Below are positions 44,350-55,469 of a stretch of 64,000 nt of DNA, piece after piece. The position numbers and the translations under genes are program-made. Where the stretch lies: contig CAUJLY010000003.1 of NCBI GenBank assembly GCA_963281155.1, positions 4,898,001-4,962,000 on the forward strand, in the 5' to 3' direction. This DNA comes from Rhabditophanes sp. KR3021 (Eukaryota; Nematoda; Chromadorea; Rhabditida; Alloionematidae). The notes beneath the pieces were generated by a model that made no database searches, was not told the DNA's origin, and was given only the letters and a program-made list of their open reading frames with translations. Positions within the stretch are counted from its first letter, which is position 1. Each line of letters opens with the position of its first letter.

Positions 44350-46620
44350 CGTTTATTTAAAAAAGGGAAAAACTATTAAAATTAGACACAATATTACTAA
44401 ATAGTAGTCGAAATTTCATGCATCTTGCTGAGAGCAATGCGTGATATCCTATTAGCAATTGTTGGATATTTCTTCCACATAACATTATTAGATTAACTTG
44501 AAGAGTCAATGTTAGGCAAAACATTTTGAAGATCCATAATAATTCAGCATTCCAGTGCCAAGGATTCATTTGCAGTTAAGCCATCAGTCGAAACTGGAAC
44601 AATCTGTCTGCCATACTTTAAGCTATCGATGATTGTTGCATCTTCACCCTTTAGAGGAATATTTCTTGAATACAGACGTTTAGCTTTACTAATATGATTA
44701 TTAAGTCTAATTCTCACGTTTTCTGAAACACCACACTAAAGGATTGATTTGACAGATTGGTCCAGATGTAACATTCATATGAAGAGGTCGATCGAGCAAG
44801 ATGTAAATGTTTTGTTCACCATTGCAGTATTGCGGGGCTTTACATTCTTTAATTCATCTTTTGGTTTCAGCCCCAATTCTTTGAAAGATAAACCTTCTTT
44901 TTTCTTAAAAGTCTTGGTAATGTTACTTCTCAACTCGACACACACTCTCTTCTTCACATGGTATGACCAATCTCTCCACTTATTAAATGTGCGACCACAA
45001 CTTTTACACTTCTACTTAAGATTTTAACAATAACAGATTCATTGTTGGGATTTTGGGTTTGTTTCATAAACTTGGTGGCCATCCAAAAGAAATTGATACA
45101 AGTACATTCCTAACTTTTGCAAAACTTGGGGATAGAGAAATAAAACAGACATCATAGTTGGTTGCGTACACTATCAATTAATCCTGAACGACTTTCGCCG
45201 AGGCCACATTTTTTGAAATCTTTTTGTCGAATAAATTATTTCCCCACATCCTTCATTCGTGAACTTTTAAGCAAAGGTATCTTCTTTTCTTGTCCTAGGT
45301 CCATTATTTTCACAGACAGTGAGACTTCCTTACTATGTCTTTTGAACCGTACTATTGGACTTTCATCTGCTAATCCTTCTAGTGCAGACACTTCAACATA
45401 ATTAGCATATTGAACTTTATTTCTTCCTACATAAATATGAGTGTTTTAAGGAGACCATCCATTGTCTAAAAGATATACGTAATTTATTTGTACATTCAAA
45501 CTTAACTTCTAAAGATTCCTTTCGGATGAATTCTATGGTTTGTCATTCAATTCTTCAATCATTCTAACTTCCTTCCAAAATTGTTCATTAATTAATACCT
45601 TGGGTAGGTCTTTCGGTATATCATTCAGCTCAGCTGCTTTCAATCTCATTTCTCTGCAGGATCTTTCACGGACATGGTTTTTTGAAAAGATACCAACACC
45701 AAAAAATGAACAGTAATTGGAATAGTTTATGTCATCAGTCTTGACATCCTTCAACTGGTTCAATATTTTTGCAACCAATTCGGTAGATTCATCATTTTCA
45801 CCTATCTCTGCAATTACTTTATAACCCAATTTGCTGTCGTGTGCTAACATTCATAAAAGATGTTTAGTTTTGGATTAATATGAGTGTTATAAAAGTTTTT
45901 TAAGTACAATCCTTTCCAAATAATAATCTTGACAGAAGAGTGACACGACTTTTTAGTTTGACATAATCTTCTAAAAATTGTTTTCTTGATAAAATCCTAG
46001 TACTTCTAGCTACTTGTTGCACCAGAATATCGTATTTTGACTTCCCTTCTTTGTAATTTTCTTGACCTTTGGCAGACTTTTCAAGATTTTGAATCAACAA
46101 TAAGTTGATCACTTTTTTAACTTTTCATTAAACATAATTTGGAAATTAACTTTCCCATAATAATCCTTAATAACTCCAAAATGCCGACAATAATCAGTAC
46201 TTGTAAAGTAAAATGCTCCTTTATATTTGTAAGACAACACGAAGGTCCAAAGAAAGTGGCAGTATATTTCATTATAACAACTCCATACTGTTTAACCTTT
46301 TCAAAGAAATAGTTGTGGCACTTTATTGCGTCTTCTTTTTGATAACATTTAATTATATTAAATTTATTCTCGTCCAATATATCCTTCACATCTTCTTTCG
46401 TTAGCAAGCATTCTTTATGTAAAGATAATTCAGTTTCTCCCTTTATTGATGCTGTTGATAGGGCTTGGCTAAGTTTGTTCACGTCTGCAACATTGTTGAT
46501 TATATTGGATGATTGACAACTTACCGGCAGCAACAACACCGCCTTGGCTTATTGTGGCGCTTCTTCCTGGCGTAGTACTCGTCTCAGACTTGAATTTCTT
46601 GTTTTGGTCTCCATAGCCGT
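44350..46620 (-). mobile_element. Decayed transposon, about 2.3 kb
   Basis: Minus-strand coding debris in several frames: SLHKECLLTKEDVKDILDEN (about 46430), SRKQFLEDYVKLKSRVTLL (about 45990), KLGYKVIAEIGENDESTELV (about 45830), DLPKVLINEQFWKEVRMIEE (about 45590), and RNKVQYANYVEVSALEGLAD (about 45425). Each piece is open for 60-140 codons, then frameshifts or stops. The order is consistent with one long transposase-like protein decaying in place. I did not recognise the superfamily, and no terminal repeats were identified. Its insertion lies immediately 5' of the TWK channel and may split that gene's first intron. Confidence 0.55.
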
Positions 46621-46710
46621 CGGCATCATCACTTGTATGTTTTATATTTTGATTATAAGGTTGAGGATGAGTTATATATTTATAACTGCATAAGCTAATT
46701 TAACATCAAG

Positions 46711-48337
46711 TGAAACACGTCCTACAAATTAGTATCTTCTTGAAATATTTGATTAAAATTTATTTCCTAATAAACACAAAATTGAATCGTCGAGGGCGAC
46801 GTAAATACTTTGGAAAATACACACAAAAATTAAAATCAAATAATGACTCGATTCAATTTAATTCAATTCCAGCTTGGAAAAAGTATGCCCGATTAGTTTT
46901 ACCCCATATAGGACTTTGTTTGTTGGTAGGTTTATAGGATTGATAATTGTAATTTTAGAAATTGTTTAGAGTTTATTATATATATCAGCTGGGGCTTTCA
47001 TATTTCTTCATGTCGAGAGACCAAATGAACTCGAAGTCCGCTCTTCAAGCATACGTCAGATTGAATCGGAAAAACAAAAAATGTTAAAGCATATTTGGCA
47101 GTTGCTCAATGAGGCTACTGTCTCTAGAGGTATTCATTAAAATAACAAGTAATTCATCATCTTTTAAAATTTTATTGTAGAACAAATTGAGAAAGACGCA
47201 CTAGGACACATTGACGACATTACTAGACTTTTATTCGAGGCATTTGATACACATTATGTTACAGCTAAGCATTTAAATCAGGAACTTGATTCGAGCGAAG
47301 ATGAATTTTCATGGACATTTACTACTGCGGCATTTTATTGTGCGTATTTATTTCAATACACCCATAAACATTTGTTTCTTTTCAGGCGCAACCCTCTTAA
47401 TGACAATAGGTTACGGGAATCTAGTATGTACCACTCAATTGGGTCGTCTTTTTTGTAAGTTACATTATCTGCTTTTACTAACTTTTGTATTTGGTTTCAG
47501 GCATTTTTTACGCTTTATTGGGTGTGCCTCTGATTTTGATAACCGTTGCTGATATTGGAAAGTTTTTGTCTGAAAACATCGTTCGTCTCTACACAGCTTA
47601 TAGTAGGACCAAAAAAAAGTTTAACAAACGATATAACGAAGTTGTCAATAATAATAACAATCTGACAGCTTCCTTAAATGACATTTGTACAGAAGATTTA
47701 GATGAGGAAGCCGCCAAAGAAAAAGATCAATTAGTTCAAGTTGGATTGGAAAATTATGTGGCTATTCCAATTTCCCTTATTATTTTCATTTTATTAGGGT
47801 ACATGACGATTGGGGCCTTTTTATTAGCCGAATGGGAGAACTGGAATGTCTACGAGGGTTTCTACTTTTCCTTCATTACTATGACCACCGTATGTGTGAC
47901 TTAACAATTTAAAATTGTAATGACTTCTTTAGGTTGGATTTGGAGATTACTATCCCATAAATGAGAAGTATTTCTTCTTGGATTTAGCCTACATAATCAT
48001 AGGATTAGCTATCACAACTATGTGCATTGATTTAGTTGGCATCCAGTACATTCGAAAAATCCATTACTTTGGACGAGCCATTAAAGATGCCAGATTTGCC
48101 TTAGTTAATGTAGGAGGTAAAATGGTGCATGTTCCGGATTTGATGAAATACGCCGTCGTACTTCAGCACAAATATGGTCAGAAAAAACAGAATGGGGATG
48201 AGATTAAGGGAGCTTTCGCACCTAAGGACTTGCCATTGATTAGATATATAGATTATGGTGCAATGGCCTCATTAGACTCAATATCTAGCTTATGGAGTTT
48301 GGTCTTTGGAAAAAGCCGTCAACCCAGCATGGTTTAA
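46711..48337 (+). CDS. Two-pore-domain potassium channel, TWK type (5' end unresolved)
   Basis: Leak potassium channel subunit. Exons ending 46925, then 46970-47129, 47181-47339, 47386-47454, 47501-47889 and 47933-48337 join in phase. The K2P plan is complete: TM1 region RLVLPHIGLCLL then LLYISAGAFIFLHVERP, the first pore with TIGYGN, TM2 FYALLGVPLILITVADIGKF (typical of TWK channels), TM3 YVAIPISLIIFILLGYMTIG, the second pore TVGFGD, and TM4 LDLAYIIIGLAITTMCIDLV followed by IQYIRKIHYFGR. The cytoplasmic tail ends GKSRQPSMV. There is no ATG in frame in the first exon, which opens upstream as far as 46711 after an AG. The true start is therefore in an upstream exon, perhaps beyond the transposon remnant. 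From LNRRGRRKYFG onward coding character is clear. Confidence 0.88.
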
Positions 48338-49567
48338 ATTGTTAATGGTGCATGATAATTATTTTTATGTTGTAACTTAATGTTTCTGTAGAATTATTTT
48401 TAGTTTATAAATGCCTATTTTGACAGTGAAATTCAGAAAAAATTGAAATGTCATATTTTTAACATATTTAACAAATCTTCAAATTAAAACAAGTTGTAAT
48501 GACACATATTTATATCGAGTAAGGTAATTGAGATAAAGACAAGAGTTCAATAAAGGTTTCGGGGGAGAATGTTTATTATATATGAATATCAGCAAATGTC
48601 GGTATGGCACATCTTTTATAACAAGTCAAGCCTACAGTATGAATTAAAAACTGCAAATAACTTAATAAATATAGTATGTAATTAGAACATGAATTCACTA
48701 TTAGTAATATTTCATTCAGAGAATCATCTTAACTTTATCTTTGCTTGCCCAATATTCCAAACAGCGGCACTATTTTGATATTAATGGAGACGATGATCTA
48801 AGAAGATGTTAGTACATCATCAGCTCTAGAAGGACAAAAATGGCAAAATAAACAAAATGAGCTTTGTTTACGTAGATTATTTGTAATAAGTAAATCTACG
48901 TCTCACATTTTTCCATATATACACTTTGCAAGGCTAATTAATTATTGCAGCTCTGGCAGAATGCATAAAATATAATGTGTAACAGTGAGAGCACAGTTTC
49001 GATGTCGTCCAGATACCAAACTCTGAAATTTAATATAGTTTTAGAAGCATTTCACTCTGGAAATATAACTGCGATGTAAAACCTTTGTGTGTTTGCCTGA
49101 AACATATCATTTCAAACGCATTGCAACATTTTTTTATTATTTTGTAAATACTTATTCTTAGATTCGTTTTAATCAACACTGAAAAGAATACAAAATCATT
49201 TGTTGAATGTTGTTTATTCAATACTACCTCTATAAATGCTCATAGTTATTCAAAGGGACTTATGAGTACTTGAGCATTGCTGCATGTTTTTAGAACTACG
49301 AGAGTATTTAATTAAAAACAATTTTACATTAAAATCACAAGTGGAGTATCAAATACCAAAATTTATAAATTTAAGATTACATTTAAAAATGAGTAAGTGT
49401 GTTATTCAATTTCCTACAAAATTAGGCTAATTATTGTAATAGTTTAAATGGCTGCAATACTTCTGCAAAGAATGATTGGAGTAGCGTTACATTACTTAGC
49501 TTATAAAATTATTTGAAGCTGTATTTTAAAATTAAATCCTTTCAAACTAAAAGATTATTAGATTATT
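48338..49567. other. Intergenic, nothing recognised
   Basis: About 1.2 kb of AT-rich DNA between the channel stop and the NME6-like start. No convincing gene was seen; a minus-strand frame near 49030-49221 has no family features. Confidence 0.5.
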
Positions 49568-51733
49568 ATGCATCTTGGAATGGTATTGGCTAGGCAACTT
49601 AATCGTCCACACGCGTTTACGTTTGCTCTCCTTAAGCCCGATATTGTCGCAAATCCAATTATGTTGAAAGTATGTAAGCTACAATTCATATCATTTAATA
49701 CTATATATAAATTTATAAGTTGACCCCCCAATTTGATATGTGTAAACGATTCTCGATCAAAGTTATGTCATATTTATAAGACATAAAATAAGACAAAGCT
49801 GATAATTGATCAGATTCGTGTAAGAGCTTGAGTCGCCTCGCATCGCTGTTTGTTTGTGTAATACATATATTTGTTATTTATAGAAAGTTTTTGCGCAGAT
49901 TCAAAATGAAAAGTTGATTGTTTGCGCGGGTAAGCGCTTGCAAATGACCAGAACAATGGCTGAGTCTCTTTATGAAGAACACAAAAGTAAGATTTCAAAA
50001 TAAATAACAGCTATATATTACTTTTTATACCCTCTTGGATATATAACGTTTCATACTACGCATTTTGTGCTTTGTCACTTGACAAAAATTAAATATGAGT
50101 CACGTTCAATAGACTCTAATTGATCAATGAATATACTTTTCTTATTATTTCAGACAAATTCTTTTACGAAAGACTAATCACTCATGTTACAAGGTCAGTC
50201 AAAAAGAACAAAAAATACTTTCAATACAGTGCAAATTTCTTTTACAAAAACATTCATTTTGTTTATAAGTCCATTGTTAAGTGCTACGTTTTATTTGCTG
50301 TAGTATTTTGTTATGAAACTTTAAATTCACCAACTTTAAAATCAACAACTCTAAAAATCACCAATTTAAAAATCATCAAGTAAATAGCCTTAAGTGATTT
50401 ACTAAATCATACACAAACACTTCTTTCTTACCAATTGGTCAAATTTGTGTACACTTTGCTTGAAAAATAAGCTTTCAAAGTGATTTAACTTAAGCATATT
50501 TTTGTTTGCATTTCCATCAGGAAGTAGTAGCAAAATTATGTATCTCATCTAACAGTATTCAGAACTTTGATTGAATTATCAAAACATTTCGACTAACTAT
50601 GTCCTTCCAAGATAACTTAAATCAGTCGAATAAGTTGTATCAGTTGATGCACTTAGATTAGTTAAATCTAAAAGTAAAAGGAGCTGAAGGAAATTGATGT
50701 GAACATTTTGATTTGGTGATTGAAAATGAACCATTTAATCTTATTCAAAATGGATGTATCGTTTTATTTAGTTATTTAGCGAATGTGGTGGATTAACATA
50801 CGAATTAAATTGAGCCCTGTTAATCACTTCTAGGGAAAGGAGATGTCATTTGTATATTAGGTATTAAGTTATAAATAAAAACAGAATTACACCACTTCAA
50901 ACATAATTCTTTTGGTTGAGGATATACTTTTATTTACATTTGTATTTTGTTGGATAATAAATATTATGTGTCCGTCTGATGTAAACGATTAAAATGTATG
51001 GATTTGTTGATTGAACGATTTTAATGCATATCAACCCATTATAATATTTACTACGATGCACTCCACAGGGGATTTAGGACAAAAATGGAAATAGAGTTAC
51101 CATTATTTGGATAATAATAGTAAAAGAGATTTAATGTATTACAAAGGTTTTCACATTTTAATAACAACAATAAAAGACAAATCTTTTCTTTGATTTTGAA
51201 TTGTAAATTTATGTACGGTCAATTAATGGTGTAACAAATGATATTGTTTTATTTTCATTACTTTATTTATGTTATGTTATTTACAGCGGTGACATTATTG
51301 CCCTTCGATTCGGGAACGGAGGATCAAGGAGTTGATCCGGTTATTGCTTGGAGAAGAATACTCGGCAAGTTTGTGAACCACTAAATTTGAACATTATTAA
51401 GGATTAAGACATTTGAAACGAAAAAATAATTAAGGACAAACGCAACCTAAATAAATAACAATACTTCCACCTATTACCAGCAATAATGTTTTATCTGTTA
51501 TAGGTCCTTCAAAACTATTCAAACACATTATTACTCACCCAGACACATTAAGGAGTCAATTTTCACTTTCGGATACACGAAATATTGGGCACGGTAGTGA
51601 TTCTACCACAGCCATCAATCGAGAAATTGCTATTTTCGAACCATTAAACGAAATAAATGGTAATACGGCTATTACAACCTTAATACCTGAACTAGAAAAA
51701 ATGATCATTGATATAAACAGTACATTAAAATAA
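49568..51733 (+). CDS. Nucleoside diphosphate kinase NME6-like, with a one-base frameshift
   Basis: NDP-kinase-fold protein; NME6 is mitochondrial in vertebrates. Exons 49568-49669, 49884-49986, 50154-50193, 51287-51364 and 51504-51733. Landmarks: AFTFALLKPDIVANPIML (ALIKPDAV), KFFYERLITHVTSGDIIA (phosphate-loop side), VIAWRRILGPSKLFK and SLSDTRNIGHGSDSTTA, which contains the NDPK catalytic histidine in GHGSDS. The fourth intron begins GCAAGT, a GC-AG intron, and splices in phase (CTC G joined to GT). The exon total is 553 nt, one more than a multiple of three: exon 4 must be read in one frame for SGDIIA and in another for DSGTEDQGVDPVIAWRRILG. The switch falls at the GCCC run near 51300. This is either an assembly indel or an inactivating frameshift; the rest of the gene looks preserved. 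Confidence 0.75.
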
Positions 51734-52374
51734 AGCGAACTTCGTCCATTTTTTATGATGTCTTAAAATAAAAGCCTAAGAATATCAATTTAATTATACG
51801 TTTGTTGTTGACGATTAAACAAATGATAATACTATATATTAACATTAGATGTTCTGAAACAGGTTCAAAATTTAAATACAGAATTTTCCGGTTTTGTAAT
51901 TAATAATTATATGTCTGGCTAAATTTATGTACAGACAATAAAAATAAAGTTTTTCCTTGTAAACAATTTTTCCATTCTTTTGAACATGTATTTGCAATAT
52001 TCGTCAAAAACAAAGTCATGGAGATGAAAAACAAATTTGTTACGATAGTTTGTAATATTAGGAAAATTTAAATTGTAGTTTGGTTATAGATTTTAAGTTT
52101 ATTTTGATAAAGAAGTTAAAAGCTTTCAGCAAACGCTCAAATAAAAATATATTTAATTTTTGACAAATGAACTATGAATTAATAGTAAAAACATGGATAC
52201 GATATATATAAAAAGGTTGTTGAATATTTTACAGGAAAGAACTTTGTATTAATAATTAATAACCGGCCGGCTTGTTTCGTATTTCCACAGAAACTTAAAA
52301 TGGATATACCGACTAAATGACGGAAGAAGAGGGTTGAAGTATTGTACATATGAGTTTTTAGATAATTATTTTGT
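51734..52374. other. 3' flanks of convergent NME6-like and Grainyhead genes
   Basis: The two genes converge here. AATAAA-type signals occur on both strands (for example AATAAA at 51768-51773 on the plus strand). No gene was seen. Confidence 0.5.
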
Positions 52375-55300
52375 TTAAGAATGATGTCCAAAGTGATCTG
52401 ATTGCTGTTCTTCTGTTAGCGTGACTGTGTAGTAGTTTGGATTATCAGGTATTTGTTTGATATCAATTAAGAAGGTATCTTGATTACAATAATGCTTTAC
52501 CATATCATCATCCATTTTGACTCTAACTCCTTTGTAGCAATGTCTATATAGTTGTGTGATATTGTCGTGATTTATTCTGTATTTTTCCCCGACAGCTCTT
52601 GCTAAACCAACATATCCAGGTGGTACGATATGTAGTGCTGTATAATCGGCTTCGTCTATTTTACGAACATATACCATTACTGAAAAAACATCTATAATGT
52701 TGATGTAATGTTGTAACGACTTTTCAGGGTATTTTATATCAAAATCGTTATTATTTTTGGAAATTATAGTAATGGATGTTTTTGCATCAACAAGATGTAA
52801 TTATCGAAATAATTGCAAAAATGATGGTAAAAATAATAGTAAAAGGTAATAGTTCCAAATAATGATATTTTTTGACATCATTATGTGGCGTTTTGAAATA
52901 TTTAAAATTAATTGTCCTTGAGACACATTTAAAATATTGAACATTTAATTGGCAATTGAACATACCTCGATCAGCTGTTCGCGGCTTTTTCGCGATCGGT
53001 TCCATGTCGGAGAGTCCATCAAAGGTAATTGAACTGGTATCTAGGTAATTGTTTTCGAATTCGTCTGAGGCGACAAACAGAGCCGCTTGCTTTTCCAAGT
53101 CACTCATGTGATAGAATTCACTTCTCTCACATGGCTCATGGAACTCGCCGTCCGACTTTTTCCTCCCTAGAATACCGGAAAAAAATACGGTAAATAAATG
53201 GTATAACCTCTTTGAAATTTAAAATGGAAAGTAGGGAAAACATAAACATAAATATAAAAGTGAACAAAATTAAACAAAGTTGAGCAAAAATGAACAAAGT
53301 TAAACAAAATTGAATAAAATGGACAGAAATAAAACGCAAAATTAGTAAACATAAAGGATAGATTGGCAAAAACAAACCAACCTTGCATTCGACGCTTCTC
53401 ATCTCGCCGTGTTTCATGTAACATTTTTCTGTTAGCTCCCTAAACAAGTAAAAGCCATGTTAGTCGATGTTTACTGATGGAAGTTATAATGCAAATAAAG
53501 GACACAACAGGACAACCAATGTTTTGTTTGCAAAAAACGAGTATTTAATAGACGATCTGATCAAGTTTTGTCAAGGAGTAGACGTAAGAGGTCAAACAAG
53601 CTCCAAACAAGCTCAATCAAATTTCTCGTAATCATTAATAAACTCGATTACACGTTTTGTAAAGCTACTAGCACATTTAGGTCAAAGAGCAAACAGTATA
53701 TACTAGTTTTAAAGAGGCTAGGGAGCCTCTGGTGCGCAAAAAAGCTGCAAGACGGCAACTGTTTTCCGGTTATACGTGATTTTAGGTGTAAAGTTCAAAG
53801 TTGACTATGTTAATTTATACACAAGTAAGTTAATGGAACGACTATTTTACATTTCATGTTATTAATGGACTTAATTATCTTTTTAATTTAGACGACGACT
53901 TAATTATCCTAATCATTTTATCCAAATGTCTTAACTACCTGTAATTTTGCGCTTTTGCGCTCTTTTATCCTCGTCACGAAGTTTTCTTTCTGCTCCCTAA
54001 ACCAAAAATAATATTAAATTTGAATTATCATTTTGATCAAAATTAAGACCGACACTACTAGGCTCATTTTGGGATATAATTGTACTAAACACTTTTCTGA
54101 AAGTTTATAAATACTTTTGGTTAATTTTTGCCTAAATGTAATTATTCGTGAAACTTGTCCTGTTCGTCTTAATTTTTTAAAAGCAAGAAAAGAAATTTGC
54201 CTTATCGCAAAAGACTTTGATTTGACAGAAACCCCTGTGGAAGGGTAACTTGCTATCATCGCCTTCATCGTATGTATCCACTTGTACGTGCAGAGGTAAT
54301 CCTTTGACTCCTTTTTGATTTGAGAAATCAGTTGAGAGACATTGAACGGCGATACTAATCTTCACTGAACCGTCAGCCGGATTCCAATAAAATTGAACGG
54401 CGTTGTGCGAAATTTCTTCAATCTGTCCGTTAACGCCAGACGAATTTTTGGAATCAACTTCCATTATTCTTTGTTTGGACGAGTGTTGACGACCATGCCA
54501 GAATTGCCAGGTTTTTAGTTCATCTTCGTGTGATTTGTCTTCTCTAAACACAACCATCAGAATACTCTAAAATTGGGGTTATTAGATGTTAGAGATTGTT
54601 GTATGAATAGAAAAAGAAAATGACATTCGCCAACTTACCCTAACCGTCGCACTTTTAAGAGGTTTGCATGAATCTGGAATGTAATCTAAAGAAATTGTAT
54701 AAAATTGGCCTTTGTTAACATAGGTCATGCGATCATCTTCCTTTCTAATGGATGTACTAATGGGAGCCTCCAACACATACTGAAAACCTAGGGAGTTGTG
54801 TAATTTAGGAATATTAATGGGTGATTCTCTGTGACTCATCATTCTTTCATTTCTGTCCATATTTTGAATTAACTCTTGAGATTGAGGATTTTGTTGAATG
54901 ACTTGCTGAAGCTGTTGTTGGCTCATGTAGAAATCATCTTTGGTAGGTAATTGAAAATTTAACTCAGCACCGATGCCAGAATCAACAGGACTGGGCATTT
55001 CTTGTTTAATTATACGTTCATGTTGATTGAGATCCTGGGATTGGTGATGATATTGAATTGTGGGTCGTTGTTGATAAATATTATTGGAATTTTCAAGTAC
55101 ATACTGATTTGTCAGGGCATTCTGCCAGTCTTGATTACTTCGAATTTGAGTGTTGACAACAGATGTAGCTGGGGAAGGAATAAAACCATTATAGTACAAG
55201 GAATTGGCTGTATGTCCACTGGTTGGCTGAAGAACAGTATGTTGTTGGTTGGACAAATTAGGGATGTAGTCATAATTTCTACCATAAATATTATTCATCT

Positions 55301-55469
55301 GGTAGTATTGATCAATGGGTTGCATTTTAGGAATATCATGAATGTTTGAATTTGTAATTGAATTTAAATCTAATGCGTCACCTTTCGTCATAAAATCTAT
55401 TTGCTGTCTTGGGCCTGGAGGGGCAGTTTTAATGACTGATGATGTATCAAGTTGAAATTGAGAAGACAT
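52375..55469 (-). CDS. grh: Grainyhead CP2-family transcription factor with alternative exons
   Basis: Epidermal barrier and cuticle regulator, pioneer DNA-binding protein. Isoform A uses exons 55469-54639, 54566-54201, 53996-53939, 53166-52966 and 52679-52375, in phase, 586 aa. The first ~240 residues are Gln/Asn/Ser-rich activation sequence. The CP2 DNA-binding domain follows: [73 protein letters not shown], and [18 protein letters not shown]. The last exon, [20 protein letters not shown] through [20 protein letters not shown], is the C-terminal ubiquitin-like/dimerisation domain. The donor after FCDK is GCAAAT, a GC-AG intron with no GT alternative nearby. Exon 53439-53382 can replace exon 53996-53939 in the same phase. 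The start at 55469 (MSSQFQLD) is the first ATG after an upstream stop; a longer spliced 5' end is possible. Confidence 0.93.
53225..53335. repeat. Degenerate A-rich tandem motif in grh intron
   Basis: About eight loose copies of an 11-base AACAAAGTTGA-like unit lie between alternative exon B and the next constitutive exon. On the transcribed strand this is T-rich and could influence exon choice; that role is inference. Confidence 0.55.
53382..53439 (-). other. grh alternative exon B (58 nt)
   Basis: Encodes [19 protein letters not shown] plus one base. It has the same length, entry phase and exit phase as exon A, a TTTAG acceptor, a GTTGGT donor and clear sequence similarity (GA.RK...E..R..KR). 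It is best read as the mutually exclusive partner of exon A: including both or neither would shift the downstream frame. Confidence 0.85.
53939..53996 (-). other. grh alternative exon A (58 nt)
   Basis: Encodes [19 protein letters not shown] plus one base, the canonical sequence that follows the CP2 domain in Grainyhead proteins. Flanked by TTTAG acceptor and GTAGTT donor. Enters in phase 0 and leaves in phase 1. Confidence 0.9.

Noticed and set aside
52787..53107. A 106-codon frame starting [11 protein letters not shown]
   Set aside because: Its first part is the fourth grh exon; the remainder reads into the intron past the GTATG donor at 52965.
53136..53447. Two ~85-103-codon minus-strand frames across grh exon B
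   Set aside because: They are exon B read on into the T-rich intron; the hydrophobic tails are translated intron.
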